Shown here one piece after another: positions 25,690 through 34,612 of a stretch of 64,000 nt of DNA (the first letter of the stretch is position 1; each line of letters begins with the position of its first letter). The stretch spans positions 310,001 to 374,000 of the forward strand of contig NZ_JACHEB010000001.1 of assembly GCF_014201335.1 (NCBI RefSeq), given 5' to 3'. Both the position numbers and the translations under genes were made by a program. This DNA is from Tunturiibacter gelidiferens (GTDB lineage: Bacteria; Acidobacteriota; Terriglobia; Terriglobales; Acidobacteriaceae). The notes under the pieces are model-generated. The model did not search any database, was not told the DNA's origin, and worked only from the letters and a program-made list of their open reading frames with translations.

Positions 25690-27255
25690 CTAAGAAATGA
25701 TCTTAACGATTACACCTTCCGAACCTCGTAGCTCTATAAAGTTGCCGACCTGCTCCAAGTCACGACGAAAATCGGTCCCCGTGAGAATTATCCCGGCTTC
25801 TGTCTCCGCATGAATCGGACTTTGACCTAAATTGAGCAACACCACCAAGCGCTGGTTCCCGTCGCTTCGTTCGTAGCATAAGAGATCTCCTAAAGTTGTG
25901 AGGACGCCCAAATGGCCACCTACCAGCATTGGGTAAGCACGCCTGAGAGCGATCAATCTGCGATACAGGTTCAGGATGGACGCTTTATCGCTTTCTTCAA
26001 CCTCAACATTCACCGTCTGATGATCGGCCCCGATAGGCAGCCAAGGCCGACCCTGCGTGAAGCCGGCTTTCTCGGATGAGTCCCACGTCAAAGGAGTACG
26101 TTCGGGATCTCGTCCCATCCCGATTCCCGGCTGCCTCTTTTCCGCGGGATCTTGCACGTCTTCCGCCCGAATCAAGGCGTTCGTCATACCGATCTCTTCG
26201 CCATAATAGATCGTCAATGTTCCGGGAAGAGTGAGCAACAGCATAGCTGCTATCACGCTTTGTGAACGGCCAACTCTTGTCGCGATCCGCGCATTATCAT
26301 GATTTCCCAATACCCAATTTGGCCATGCTCCATGCGGTAACACTTTCATATATTCGGAGACAACCCTGGCAATGGCTTGCGCGTTCCAGGTACATTGGAG
26401 CAGCAGGAAGTTAAACGGCAGATTTGCTCCGTTCAAATCCAGTCCGTAGTAAGTCATCAAATCTTTTAAGGGGAGATATATCTCTCCTATCAGGACGCGT
26501 TCGGGATAGCTGTCAATCAGAGATCGCATCTCTGCGACGACCTCGTGCACCTCGGGCCGGTTGGAGTTGTATATCGTTAGCAAGCTGTTGCCGGAGGATT
26601 GAGTTGCACTGAACTCAGGATTCGGTGGATTGTCGCGATATTGATCGTCCTTGATGATGAGCCACATGACATCAACGCGAAATCCGTCCACACCTTTGTC
26701 CAGCCAGAACCGGAGCACGTCGAACATAGCCGCGCGGACATCAGGGTTACGCCAGTTCAGATCCGGTTGTTCTTTTAAAAAGGAGTGATAGTAATACTGA
26801 TTCGTGCGTTCATCCCACTCCCAACCCGAACCACCAAAGTTGCTCCTCCAATTGTTCGGTTCATCGCGCCACAAATACCAATCTCGTTTCAGATTCTCAC
26901 GAGAAGATCGACTCTCTATAAACCAAGGATGTTGATCGGAAGAATGATTGGGAACGAAATCGAGGATTAACCTGAGATTTCGGCGATGTGTTTCCTCGAG
27001 AAGGCGATCGAAATCCTCCATGGTTCCGAAAATTGGATCAATGCTGCAATAACCAGCGACGTCATATCCGAAATCAGCCATGGGAGATCGATAGATCGGC
27101 GCTACCCAAATAGCGTCGACACCGAGTCGAACCAGATAATCCAGGCGCTGGATGATGCCATCCAAATCTCCGATGCCATCCTCGTTGCTATCTTGAAACG
27201 ATCGAGGATAGACCTCGTATATCACTGCGGATTGCCACCAGACAGGATTGTGCAT
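25690..27255 (-). CDS. GH13 alpha-glucosidase/oligo-glucosidase-like
   Basis: 521 residues with no signal peptide. (beta/alpha)8 GH13 enzyme: region I DFVPNHSSD, nucleophile Asp195 in GFRVDVMW, acid/base Glu258 in LIGEIYLP and Asp320 in VLGNHDNARI. QPDLNWRNPDVR between A and B domains is typical of alpha-glucosidases, oligo-1,6-glucosidases and sucrose or trehalulose-type enzymes. It would cleave or transfer alpha-linked glucose in the cytosol. Divergent from a trehalose-synthase-like GH13 gene 46 nt away, sharing one promoter region. Exact linkage specificity cannot be read from sequence alone. Confidence 0.9.
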   Translation of the reverse strand: MHNPVWWQSAVIYEVYPRSFQDSNEDGIGDLDGIIQRLDYLVRLGVDAIWVAPIYRSPMADFGYDVAGYCSIDPIFGTMEDFDRLLEETHRRNLRLILDFVPNHSSDQHPWFIESRSSRENLKRDWYLWRDEPNNWRSNFGGSGWEWDERTNQYYYHSFLKEQPDLNWRNPDVRAAMFDVLRFWLDKGVDGFRVDVMWLIIKDDQYRDNPPNPEFSATQSSGNSLLTIYNSNRPEVHEVVAEMRSLIDSYPERVLIGEIYLPLKDLMTYYGLDLNGANLPFNFLLLQCTWNAQAIARVVSEYMKVLPHGAWPNWVLGNHDNARIATRVGRSQSVIAAMLLLTLPGTLTIYYGEEIGMTNALIRAEDVQDPAEKRQPGIGMGRDPERTPLTWDSSEKAGFTQGRPWLPIGADHQTVNVEVEESDKASILNLYRRLIALRRAYPMLVGGHLGVLTTLGDLLCYERSDGNQRLVVLLNLGQSPIHAETEAGIILTGTDFRRDLEQVGNFIELRGSEGVIVKIIS

Positions 27256-27301
27256 CTAATGTTGCTCCCCGGGGAAAATTTCGAACTGAAAGATTGCTCG
27301 C

Positions 27302-28963
27302 ATGATCAATGACCTCTGGTACAAGAACGCAGTTATCTATTGCCTTTCAGTCGCAACTTATATGGATGCAAATGGAGACGGCTGCGGCGATTTTCAGGGA
27401 CTAATGCGCCGTCTGGATTACCTGCAAGGACTGGGTGTCACTGCGATTTGGCTGATGCCGTTTCAACCATCTCCCTGCAAGGATGATGGGTATGATGTCG
27501 CCGACTACTACGGAGTCAACCCTCGCTATGGGACGCTCGGCGACTTTGTCGAGTTCACGCATGGTTGCAAACAGCGTGGATTGCGCGTGCTGATCGACCT
27601 GGTGGTCAACCATACCTCTAACGAACATCCTTGGTTCCAGGCGGCACGTCGCGATCCGCAATCTAAATATCGCGATTGGTATGTGTGGTCGAAGAAGAAG
27701 CCGAAGAATGCCGCCTCAGGAGTAGTGTTCCCCGGTGTACAGAAGTCGACATGGACCTATGATGAGGTTGCCAAGGCCTATTACTTCCATCGCTTTTACG
27801 ATTTCCAACCGGACCTCAATACTTCCAATCCTGAAGTACAGGCTGAGATCCTTAAGATCATGGGCTTCTGGTTGCAACTTGGAGTCTCCGGTTTTCGCAT
27901 GGACGCCGTTCCATTTGTCATTTCGCAAAAGGGTGCAAAGGTAGCCAAACCAGAAGAACACTACGATATGCTACGGACCTTTAGCCAGTTCCTAACCTGG
28001 AGAGAAGGAGAAGCAATTATTCTGGCCGAAGCGAACGTGCTCCCAGGAACCGACATGAAATATTTCGGCTCAGCTGGTGAGCGCGTGCAGATGATGTTCA
28101 ACTTCGAGGTAAACCAGCACCTTTTTTATGCGCTCGCCACCAGCGATTCTCGACCCCTTGTCAAGGCGATGCGCTCGACAAAATCGAGACCTGCTACGGC
28201 GCAGTGGGGGCAATTTCTCAGAAATCATGATGAACTCGACCTCGGACGTCTAGAAGTCGAGCAGAGAGAGGCCGTCTTCAGCAAATTTGGCCCCGATCCG
28301 GACATGCAGCTCTACCAGCGCGGTATTCGACGTCGGCTCGCCCCGATGCTGCAAGGTGATCGTCGCCGACTGGAGCTCGCTTACAGTTTGATGATGACCT
28401 TACCTGGCACACCGGTGATTCGCTATGGCGACGAGATTGGAATGGGAGACGATCTCGCTCTGCGCGAACGAAACTGTGCCCGAACGCCGATGCAATGGTC
28501 AACAGAGCCGCAAGCAGGCTTCACAAAAAGTGATCATCCAGTGCTGCGTGTCATCAGTGATGGCCCCTATGGTTTTCAGCACGTCAACGTGGCCGATCAG
28601 CGCCGGGATCCGAACTCGCTTCTTAACTGGATGGAACGTATTGTTCGCATGCGCAAGGAGGTTCCCGAGATTGGCTGGGGTGACTTTTCTTTTGTCTCGG
28701 CAGGTACTCCAGAGGTCCTGGTAATGCAGTACAGCTGGCGTAATAATTCCGTCCTATGCGTACACAACCTTAGCGGCCAACCACGAGAGATTCGATTCTC
28801 TCTTCAATTTGAAGAGAAGCAATGTATGCTCGCGAATCTCTTGTCCGATGACCACAGCCAACCTGATCGGGGTGGCAAACACTCCATGCTGCTTGAACCG
28901 TACGGCTATCGCTGGTTTAGGGTTTGTGGCTTGGACTACTTGCTCAAACGATCAGACATTTAA
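27302..28963 (+). CDS. GH13 trehalose synthase (maltose glucosyltransferase)-like
   Basis: 553 residues. It opens WYKNAVIYCLSVATYMDANG, the TreS-like start, with region I DLVVNHTS, nucleophile Asp201 (GFRMDAVPF), acid/base Glu243 (LAEANVLPG) and Asp310 (LRNHDELDLG). The LRNHDELDL segment is characteristic of the TreS/maltokinase-linked group rather than amylases. By family it interconverts maltose and trehalose, a desiccation and osmotic protectant. No maltokinase domain is fused and no glgE or pep2 gene is nearby. Other GH13 activities remain possible. It is the last intact gene before repeat copy B. Confidence 0.87.
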   Translation: MINDLWYKNAVIYCLSVATYMDANGDGCGDFQGLMRRLDYLQGLGVTAIWLMPFQPSPCKDDGYDVADYYGVNPRYGTLGDFVEFTHGCKQRGLRVLIDLVVNHTSNEHPWFQAARRDPQSKYRDWYVWSKKKPKNAASGVVFPGVQKSTWTYDEVAKAYYFHRFYDFQPDLNTSNPEVQAEILKIMGFWLQLGVSGFRMDAVPFVISQKGAKVAKPEEHYDMLRTFSQFLTWREGEAIILAEANVLPGTDMKYFGSAGERVQMMFNFEVNQHLFYALATSDSRPLVKAMRSTKSRPATAQWGQFLRNHDELDLGRLEVEQREAVFSKFGPDPDMQLYQRGIRRRLAPMLQGDRRRLELAYSLMMTLPGTPVIRYGDEIGMGDDLALRERNCARTPMQWSTEPQAGFTKSDHPVLRVISDGPYGFQHVNVADQRRDPNSLLNWMERIVRMRKEVPEIGWGDFSFVSAGTPEVLVMQYSWRNNSVLCVHNLSGQPREIRFSLQFEEKQCMLANLLSDDHSQPDRGGKHSMLLEPYGYRWFRVCGLDYLLKRSDI

Positions 28964-29090
28964 GACCCAATGTGCGTTTAATGGTGAAAGGTGGTGTTTT
29001 GCGCCTGACTGTTGAGCTCTACCTTTTCTCTGTTGCAAGTGTGGGACTCGAATCGACCTTTTTGTCCGTCTTTTTGGAAGCAGTTAGATA
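28964..29090. other. Non-coding gap before repeat copy B
   Basis: 127 nt without a supported gene or structured RNA. It precedes the repeat at 29091. Confidence 0.4.
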
Positions 29091-29201
29091 GTCGGTAAGA
29101 GCCACTGCTAAAACGGGTTACATGCATTTCTGCATGTGGTCAATGATATCTGTTGGTACCGGTCAAAATGGAGGAAAAGTATAGCCAGAGTGTAGCCAAT
29201 T
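29091..29201. repeat. Long direct repeat, copy B (possible island right end)
   Basis: About 111 nt in the same orientation as copy A (11421-11541). The hairpin is conserved with a paired change (ACATGCA-TTTC-TGCATGT here, a C-G pair where copy A has T-A), as are GTTGGTACC-GTCAAAA and TATAGCCAGAGTGTAGCCAATT. A deletion of 6-10 nt relative to copy A lies just before TGTTGGTACC. Confidence 0.7.
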
Positions 29202-29243
29202 GGCGATGACGCGATCTACCCCCGCGAGCTTCGGGCAAAGTCC

Positions 29244-29417
29244 GTGCATCCCTCGGATGTATTGGTCTTATGGCATTTGCAATCGTTCTTTGTCGCGGAA
29301 TACCGGTCGCAATGCCTCTTGGGGTGACTACCCTAGCTTCATGCGACTAGATCCTGCTTTCGGCAGTACTTTGGGCGGGGAGAAGAAGGCGCTCCTTCAT
29401 CGCGGACTAAGATAACG
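29244..29417 (+). pseudogene. Decayed 3' fragment of DUF3147 gene
   Basis: 174 nt aligning along its length with 15959-16133, the 3' third of the second DUF3147 gene: both share GTGCATCCCTCGGATG, TATGGCATTTGCAATCG and the terminal AAGATAACG. Small indels break the reading frame and there is no start. It lies 43 nt after repeat copy B, whereas in the intact block this segment is 4.4 kb after copy A, so most of a second element was deleted. Confidence 0.75.
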
Positions 29418-29578
29418 AAGAAGAGATTAGACGTTGGATAAAGTTTAATGACAACAAACTATAGAGGAGATTGGGAGTCTCTCATCGGGTCAACATCGCG
29501 CCTTGCGGTGAAACTCGGTCAGGATGGTTCGCGACTTCGAACCACGGTCTGAGACGAGTGACACCGCCCGGGCAACGC
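29418..29578. other. Non-coding gap after the DUF3147 fragment
   Basis: 161 nt between the decayed fragment and the stop of the GloVer gene. No gene or clear terminator seen. Confidence 0.4.
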
Positions 29579-32065
29579 TCAGAGGACCTTTACCGTGATG
29601 ACCTGAGAGGTGGAAGCAGTGTTGTTCGCGTCACCAGCGTACTCAGCAGTGACCTGATACGTTCCTGCTTTCACTGCCGACGAGGGTACGGAGATTGTTG
29701 CCACTCCTCCTGAGAGCTCGACCGAGCCGACAACTACCGTACCGAAGAGCAGAGTGACCTTCCCTGTCGCGGTGCCGGGCAGGTTTGGTCGAGCCACTGA
29801 GATTTTGTAGCTGCCTGATGATCCCGCATTGATCGTTGTCGGGCCGGTGAGGTTCGTGGTGGATGTGGCTTTCGTAATTTTGATGGTCTGGGTCGCGCTG
29901 ACAGGTTCGTTGTAGTTGTCTCCACTGTAGGCGGCTGTCACCACGTAGGTGCCAGCGGCTATCTGTCCGAAGTTTGCCACGAAGATCGCCATACCACTGC
30001 TAACGGTAGTGCTCCCAAACTTGTAGGCAGGTGTGCTGAAGGTTACGGTTCCGGTCGGGGTTGGAGCTCCGGTTTTGCCGATCACAACGGCGAAGGTGGA
30101 ATCCAGCCCCTGTGTGGTCGTCGTTGGAGTGGCGTGGAATGTGATCGCCGGCAGAACTCTGATGTCGAGCTTGTCGTTGGTGGAGACTGAGCTGACGAAA
30201 GCCGTTGAGCCGCCATAGGTGACGTGGACCTGGTAGACGCCCGGAGCGATGAGGGCGGTGGGGAACGAGAAGGTGGCCTTTCCGTCTGAGAGCGTTGCGG
30301 TGGAGACTGTCTGGCTGCCAACGACAAGACTGACGGTTCCCTGGGGAAGGTTGCTGCCTACGTGTGCGGCAACTGCTACCGTCACCTTGGCAGTCTGTCC
30401 CTGTTGAATCGTCGTCGGGGAGCTTTCAATGGTCGTGGTTGTGGGCACTTTGCTCACCTGGATTGCTGTGGTCGCTGATTCAACTCCACCGCAGGTGAAC
30501 GAGTAGGCCACGCTTCCGCTTGCTACTGGAACGACGCTCTCACTGCCCGCGATCGTACGTAGGCCGGCAGATCCATTGCCTCCGAAGGTGCCATCGGAGC
30601 TGCGAGCCACGCACACGGCCGCGTTGTTGCTAAACGCATTGCTGACCGACCAAGAGAGAGAGAGCGGCACACCGACATACGCCGAAGATGTGCTGGCGCT
30701 CAACGAGATGGCAGGAGGAAGACCGGCGTTCAGCTCGTAGAGAATTCCGGAGGCAAAGCCACTTGAGAAGGTAGCTCCATAGAGGTTGCCATCCTGGCCT
30801 TCCATCACGCCACCGTAAGGACTGATTGCGAAGTCGTCGTAGGGACTTTCGAAGCTGTAGATTCTGTTTGCATTTCCGAAGGTGTCCATCTGCAACACTG
30901 TGCCGCCGGGGTTAGTACCGCCGTAGGATGGCGTGATGTACATGTAGCCGTCACCTGCGATCATCGGTCGACCAAGATCTACATCTCCACCCTCAGCAAA
31001 TGGGTATGGGTACACGGACTGGCCGAGAACTGCCAGCGGGGTGAGCGTGGAATTTGCGCCGTCTGGAGTGATGCGGAAGAAAGCACCTTGTAAGTTGAGG
31101 CCGCCTCCACAGCATGACGTTCCATAAAGGTTTCCGTCCTGGGCTTCGACCAGGTCGGCCGACGGAAAGGAACCATCGATCGCGGAGTAGAAGTTTGTGA
31201 AGTTGTAAAAGGCCTTGAAGCCAGTGCCGTTGGTGTTCAGTTCGAAGGCGGTTCCCCATCCGAAGGATCCGCCGTAAGCTGCGGTCCCGTAGAGCAGGCC
31301 ATCGCTGGCAAGAACCAGACCGCCGGTAACACCCGCTCCGTCTTGTTCTCCGGTAAACGAATAGAGGGTCTTGAAGGTGTTCTTCTGGTAGTTCCAGCTC
31401 CAGATACTGCCATCTCCGTAGGTTCCATCGGCAAAGGTGGTTCCGTAGAGGGTTCCCTTGCCGTCGTCGATCATGTCGCCATATGGCGTTCCGCCATGCT
31501 GAAAGCGATAGAGAGAGATAAAGACGCCCGTGGAGATGTTGTAACGAAAGAGGGATCCGCCTGCAACGGCGCTACCGGGAGCACCGAACGCAAGGGTCGT
31601 TCCATAAAGATAGCCGTCTGAGGCTTGAATCAATCCGGTCAACGGAAGACTGCCGTCCTTCGCGCAATCAAGGCTGTACAGCGTAAGGTAGGTCTGACTT
31701 GCAGGATCGAAGTTGAAGATAGTACCGCAACCGTTTTTTCCGCCCTCAGTCGTGGTGCTGTATAGCTTGCCGTCGCTGGCAAAGATTACAGGCGCATCGG
31801 GCCCCTGTCCGTCGAGGCTGGAGGGTACGTCGAAAGTATGGAGTACGGTAGGGCTAACGCCGCCCGAAAACTGCAGCGTTGGCGCGTTCGGTGTCGCTGC
31901 CTGCGACTTTGCCCCAACGCTCGTGGGCGACGCGAATTTCTGCGAACCGGGCACCAGAGCAGCTACGCCCTGCGCAAGCTTCTCTTTGACTGTCATCGGC
32001 GATTGTGCAACAGACGGCAGAGCCGCTGCGATAAGGGCGAGCATTAAGACCGGAACCTGCTTCAT
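29579..32065 (-). CDS. Secreted GloVer-repeat protein with Ig-like domains (1)
   Basis: 828 residues from ATG 32065 (GTG at 32077 is possible). A Sec signal (VPVLMLALIAAALPSVAQS) leads to about eight TIGR03803-type repeats with the pattern D-G-x-LYGTT-x-GG-x-G-GTIF, e.g. SDGKLYSTTTEGGKNGCGTIF (in part) and DGNLYGTSCCGGG, likely a beta-propeller. From about residue 455 come three to four Ig-like beta-sandwich repeats starting VPTTTTIESSPTTIQQGQ, each ending in a V-T-x-x-YAGD-type strand. Such proteins are extracellular or surface-attached; binding to a polymer or to cells is plausible but unproven. Last gene of a three-gene reverse-strand run with a paralogue and an S53 peptidase. Confidence 0.87.
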   Translation of the reverse strand: MKQVPVLMLALIAAALPSVAQSPMTVKEKLAQGVAALVPGSQKFASPTSVGAKSQAATPNAPTLQFSGGVSPTVLHTFDVPSSLDGQGPDAPVIFASDGKLYSTTTEGGKNGCGTIFNFDPASQTYLTLYSLDCAKDGSLPLTGLIQASDGYLYGTTLAFGAPGSAVAGGSLFRYNISTGVFISLYRFQHGGTPYGDMIDDGKGTLYGTTFADGTYGDGSIWSWNYQKNTFKTLYSFTGEQDGAGVTGGLVLASDGLLYGTAAYGGSFGWGTAFELNTNGTGFKAFYNFTNFYSAIDGSFPSADLVEAQDGNLYGTSCCGGGLNLQGAFFRITPDGANSTLTPLAVLGQSVYPYPFAEGGDVDLGRPMIAGDGYMYITPSYGGTNPGGTVLQMDTFGNANRIYSFESPYDDFAISPYGGVMEGQDGNLYGATFSSGFASGILYELNAGLPPAISLSASTSSAYVGVPLSLSWSVSNAFSNNAAVCVARSSDGTFGGNGSAGLRTIAGSESVVPVASGSVAYSFTCGGVESATTAIQVSKVPTTTTIESSPTTIQQGQTAKVTVAVAAHVGSNLPQGTVSLVVGSQTVSTATLSDGKATFSFPTALIAPGVYQVHVTYGGSTAFVSSVSTNDKLDIRVLPAITFHATPTTTTQGLDSTFAVVIGKTGAPTPTGTVTFSTPAYKFGSTTVSSGMAIFVANFGQIAAGTYVVTAAYSGDNYNEPVSATQTIKITKATSTTNLTGPTTINAGSSGSYKISVARPNLPGTATGKVTLLFGTVVVGSVELSGGVATISVPSSAVKAGTYQVTAEYAGDANNTASTSQVITVKVL

Positions 32066-32145
32066 ACGTTTCACCACTCCCTGTCATCTTCTGGAAAGGA
32101 AAGCGCGGTCGCTGTGCGTAAGTATGCGACCGCGCTTGCCAGGTT

Positions 32146-34557
32146 TTATTTTGTCGTTACGGTGACAGACTCGCTCGAAGAGGACGACGACGCATCCTGC
32201 GTATCTCCCAGGTAGACAGCGCTGAAAGAGTAGGCTCCTGCGGACACCACGACGGTAGAGCTTTTGATGACTGCTTTACCGCCGGACAAGGTTGCGCTGG
32301 CGACGACCTGTCCGTTTCTCAGCAACTGCACTGTACCGGTTGGGGTTCCCGGTATATTTGGCTTCGTCACGGCGATGTTCGCTACCAGCTGGCTGCCTAC
32401 TACGACCGACGATGCAATTCCAAGCGTAGTGATAGTGCTGTCCTTGGAGATGGTCATCGTTTGCGAGGCAGACGCGGTGGTGTCATCGACATCCCCTCCA
32501 TACTTAGCGGTCACTGCATAGGTCCCGGCTGCATATTTGCTCGTGTCGATCGAGACGATAGCTGAACCTGAGCTGAGCACGCTGCTGGTAATGGTCTGAT
32601 TCCCGATGGAGAAGACAACAGAACCACTGAGAGTTCCAGCCCCGTTAGTCACAGAGACTATTAGAGTAACTGGCTCGCCATCCGCCAGTTTGGCCGGTGT
32701 TAGAGTGAATTTGACGGTAGGGGTGGTCTTCGCGACGACGATCTTCGCGACTCCGGAAACCGAAGCGGCGTACTTCTGATTCCCCTCATAACTTGCCTGA
32801 ACGCTGTAGTTGGCCGCACTGAGCTTAGCAGTCGCGAAGGAGAGGTGCGCCACACCATTTGTTACTTCTGCAGTAGCAATTGTTTTCCCGCCAGAGACCA
32901 GATCAAGAATACCTGAAACCACTCCGGACGGAGTTGCAACCGAGACATCGACTGCGCCCGTTTGTCCGAAGACCAGACTCGACGGCGCGGAATCGATTGT
33001 TGTCGTTGTCACGATCTTCGGCAAGACGTCTACCGTCGCAGTTGCCGTTTGCGAGCCTCCACATGTCAGTGTGTAGAGGATGGTTCCGGACGTAGCCGGC
33101 TCAACCGTCATATTTCCGGCGATCGACTTCTGGCCGACGAAGCTGCCATCAGAGCTCGAAGCGAAGCATACCTTAGCTGAATCACTGAAAGCATTCGTCA
33201 CGCCCCATGTGAGCTTGACCATCTGATCTACGTCCGAAGTCGTTGTGCTTGCAGTCAGCGTCATTGCAGGCGCAATGCCGGCTTCGATCTTGAAGATGTC
33301 ACCGTTCTGGTTTTCGGCGCCAGTGATGGTGCCACCCCAGAGGTTCCCAAGCTGGTCTTCCAGCACTGCAGCGGTGGGAGTTCCGGAAGTATCGCTGGCT
33401 CCGAGTGCGGCGAAGTCATGTACGTCAGTGAAAACGCCTGCTGTTGTGAAAGCCATCAACTGGCCGTAGCCGGTCGGCCCTCCTTGCGGACCGACCACGT
33501 AGAGTCTTCCGTCACCGCCAAGTGTCGGGGCCCCGTGCTGTGGATTTGTACCCTGACCGGCGCTGAGGCTAAAGGCGTAGACCTGCGTGTAAGTGGGGTT
33601 GCCTCCATTTGGCGTGATCTTGTATAGCGTGCCGCAGCCGTTGCTGTTGTCATTCGCCGAGCAGTCCTTGCCCCCAAAGAGAGTGGTGCTATAAAGCGAG
33701 TGGTCCGATCCTTCGACAAATCCCTGAACCGGAGAGTATCCGTCAGTGGCGCTCGCTCCGAAGTTATGAATCACCTTGAAGTCGGTTCCCTGGACGTCGA
33801 CAGACCAAGCCACGCCGTCGCCGAAACCCGTACCGGTGTGGTCCGTTGGGCCACCGAAGCGGGAAGTACCGTATATTCTGCCGTCGCTCGCAACAAGGAT
33901 CCCACCCCAAGGATGCTGCCCATCGACGCCATTCTTGAAGTCGTAGACATCGACGTAGGAGTTGGTCTTGTAGTTCCACGAGAAGATATTCCCAAGGCCG
34001 TTCAGTCCGTCGTACGAAGTGCTTCCATATAGATGGCCCTTGGCATCATCGATTAGCTGACTGTATGAGCCACCTCCGACGACAAAGTTGTAGACGGTAG
34101 TGAAAACCCCCGTGGAGAGGTTGTACTGGAAGATCGTGCCGCGATAGTTAGCACCCCCCGAATCGGTCACTCCGTATAGGTTTCCATCAAAGGCTTCCAT
34201 AAGCGATGTGACAACGGTCGCGCCGTCGGGCGTAAATCCGAAGTTATGGATGTCGGTGTAGGTGCCATCCGGAGTCAGCTTGAACAGTACTCCGTTCATA
34301 AGCGTGCCGCCCGAGACAGTTGCGCCGTAGAAGTTACCGTCGCTGGCGAGCATTAGGCTGTTGGAAGAGCCCGTGCCGTCCGGCGCGCAGCTTCCACCGC
34401 AGTGATAGGCTCCTTCAAAGCTGAAGACATCCACGATGGAAGGCTGGGTATAGGCAGAGGTGGAAGCTTCCGGCCTGCTCTGCAGCGCTGCGGCCGGCAG
34501 GGCAGATGCGGCAAGGATGGCTGCGGCGGTAGTGGCTTGGATCAGTCGATGAATCAT
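32146..34557 (-). CDS. Secreted GloVer-repeat protein with Ig-like domains (2)
   Basis: 803 residues, a paralogue of the neighbouring 828-residue protein with the same layout: signal peptide (ATTAAAILAASALPAAALQS), GloVer-type repeats (SDGNFYGATVSGGTLMNGVL, DGNLYGVTDSGGANYRGTIF), a linker domain with CFASSSDGSF, and three Ig-like repeats. The cysteine pair VCFASS...LTCGGS is shared with the paralogue. It starts 55 nt after the S53 peptidase gene ends and stops 80 nt before its paralogue starts, so the three are probably one transcript. Role unknown. Confidence 0.87.
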   Translation of the reverse strand: MIHRLIQATTAAAILAASALPAAALQSRPEASTSAYTQPSIVDVFSFEGAYHCGGSCAPDGTGSSNSLMLASDGNFYGATVSGGTLMNGVLFKLTPDGTYTDIHNFGFTPDGATVVTSLMEAFDGNLYGVTDSGGANYRGTIFQYNLSTGVFTTVYNFVVGGGSYSQLIDDAKGHLYGSTSYDGLNGLGNIFSWNYKTNSYVDVYDFKNGVDGQHPWGGILVASDGRIYGTSRFGGPTDHTGTGFGDGVAWSVDVQGTDFKVIHNFGASATDGYSPVQGFVEGSDHSLYSTTLFGGKDCSANDNSNGCGTLYKITPNGGNPTYTQVYAFSLSAGQGTNPQHGAPTLGGDGRLYVVGPQGGPTGYGQLMAFTTAGVFTDVHDFAALGASDTSGTPTAAVLEDQLGNLWGGTITGAENQNGDIFKIEAGIAPAMTLTASTTTSDVDQMVKLTWGVTNAFSDSAKVCFASSSDGSFVGQKSIAGNMTVEPATSGTILYTLTCGGSQTATATVDVLPKIVTTTTIDSAPSSLVFGQTGAVDVSVATPSGVVSGILDLVSGGKTIATAEVTNGVAHLSFATAKLSAANYSVQASYEGNQKYAASVSGVAKIVVAKTTPTVKFTLTPAKLADGEPVTLIVSVTNGAGTLSGSVVFSIGNQTITSSVLSSGSAIVSIDTSKYAAGTYAVTAKYGGDVDDTTASASQTMTISKDSTITTLGIASSVVVGSQLVANIAVTKPNIPGTPTGTVQLLRNGQVVASATLSGGKAVIKSSTVVVSAGAYSFSAVYLGDTQDASSSSSSESVTVTTK

Positions 34558-34612
34558 CTTTCGAAACCCCCGGGAGATACTGTTTCAATGCCGATGTTGT
34601 GATCACTTATCC

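Noticed and set aside
29040..29060. tRNA-like TGGGACTCGAATCGACC string
   Set aside because: No cloverleaf can be drawn around it; only the T-loop-like string is present.
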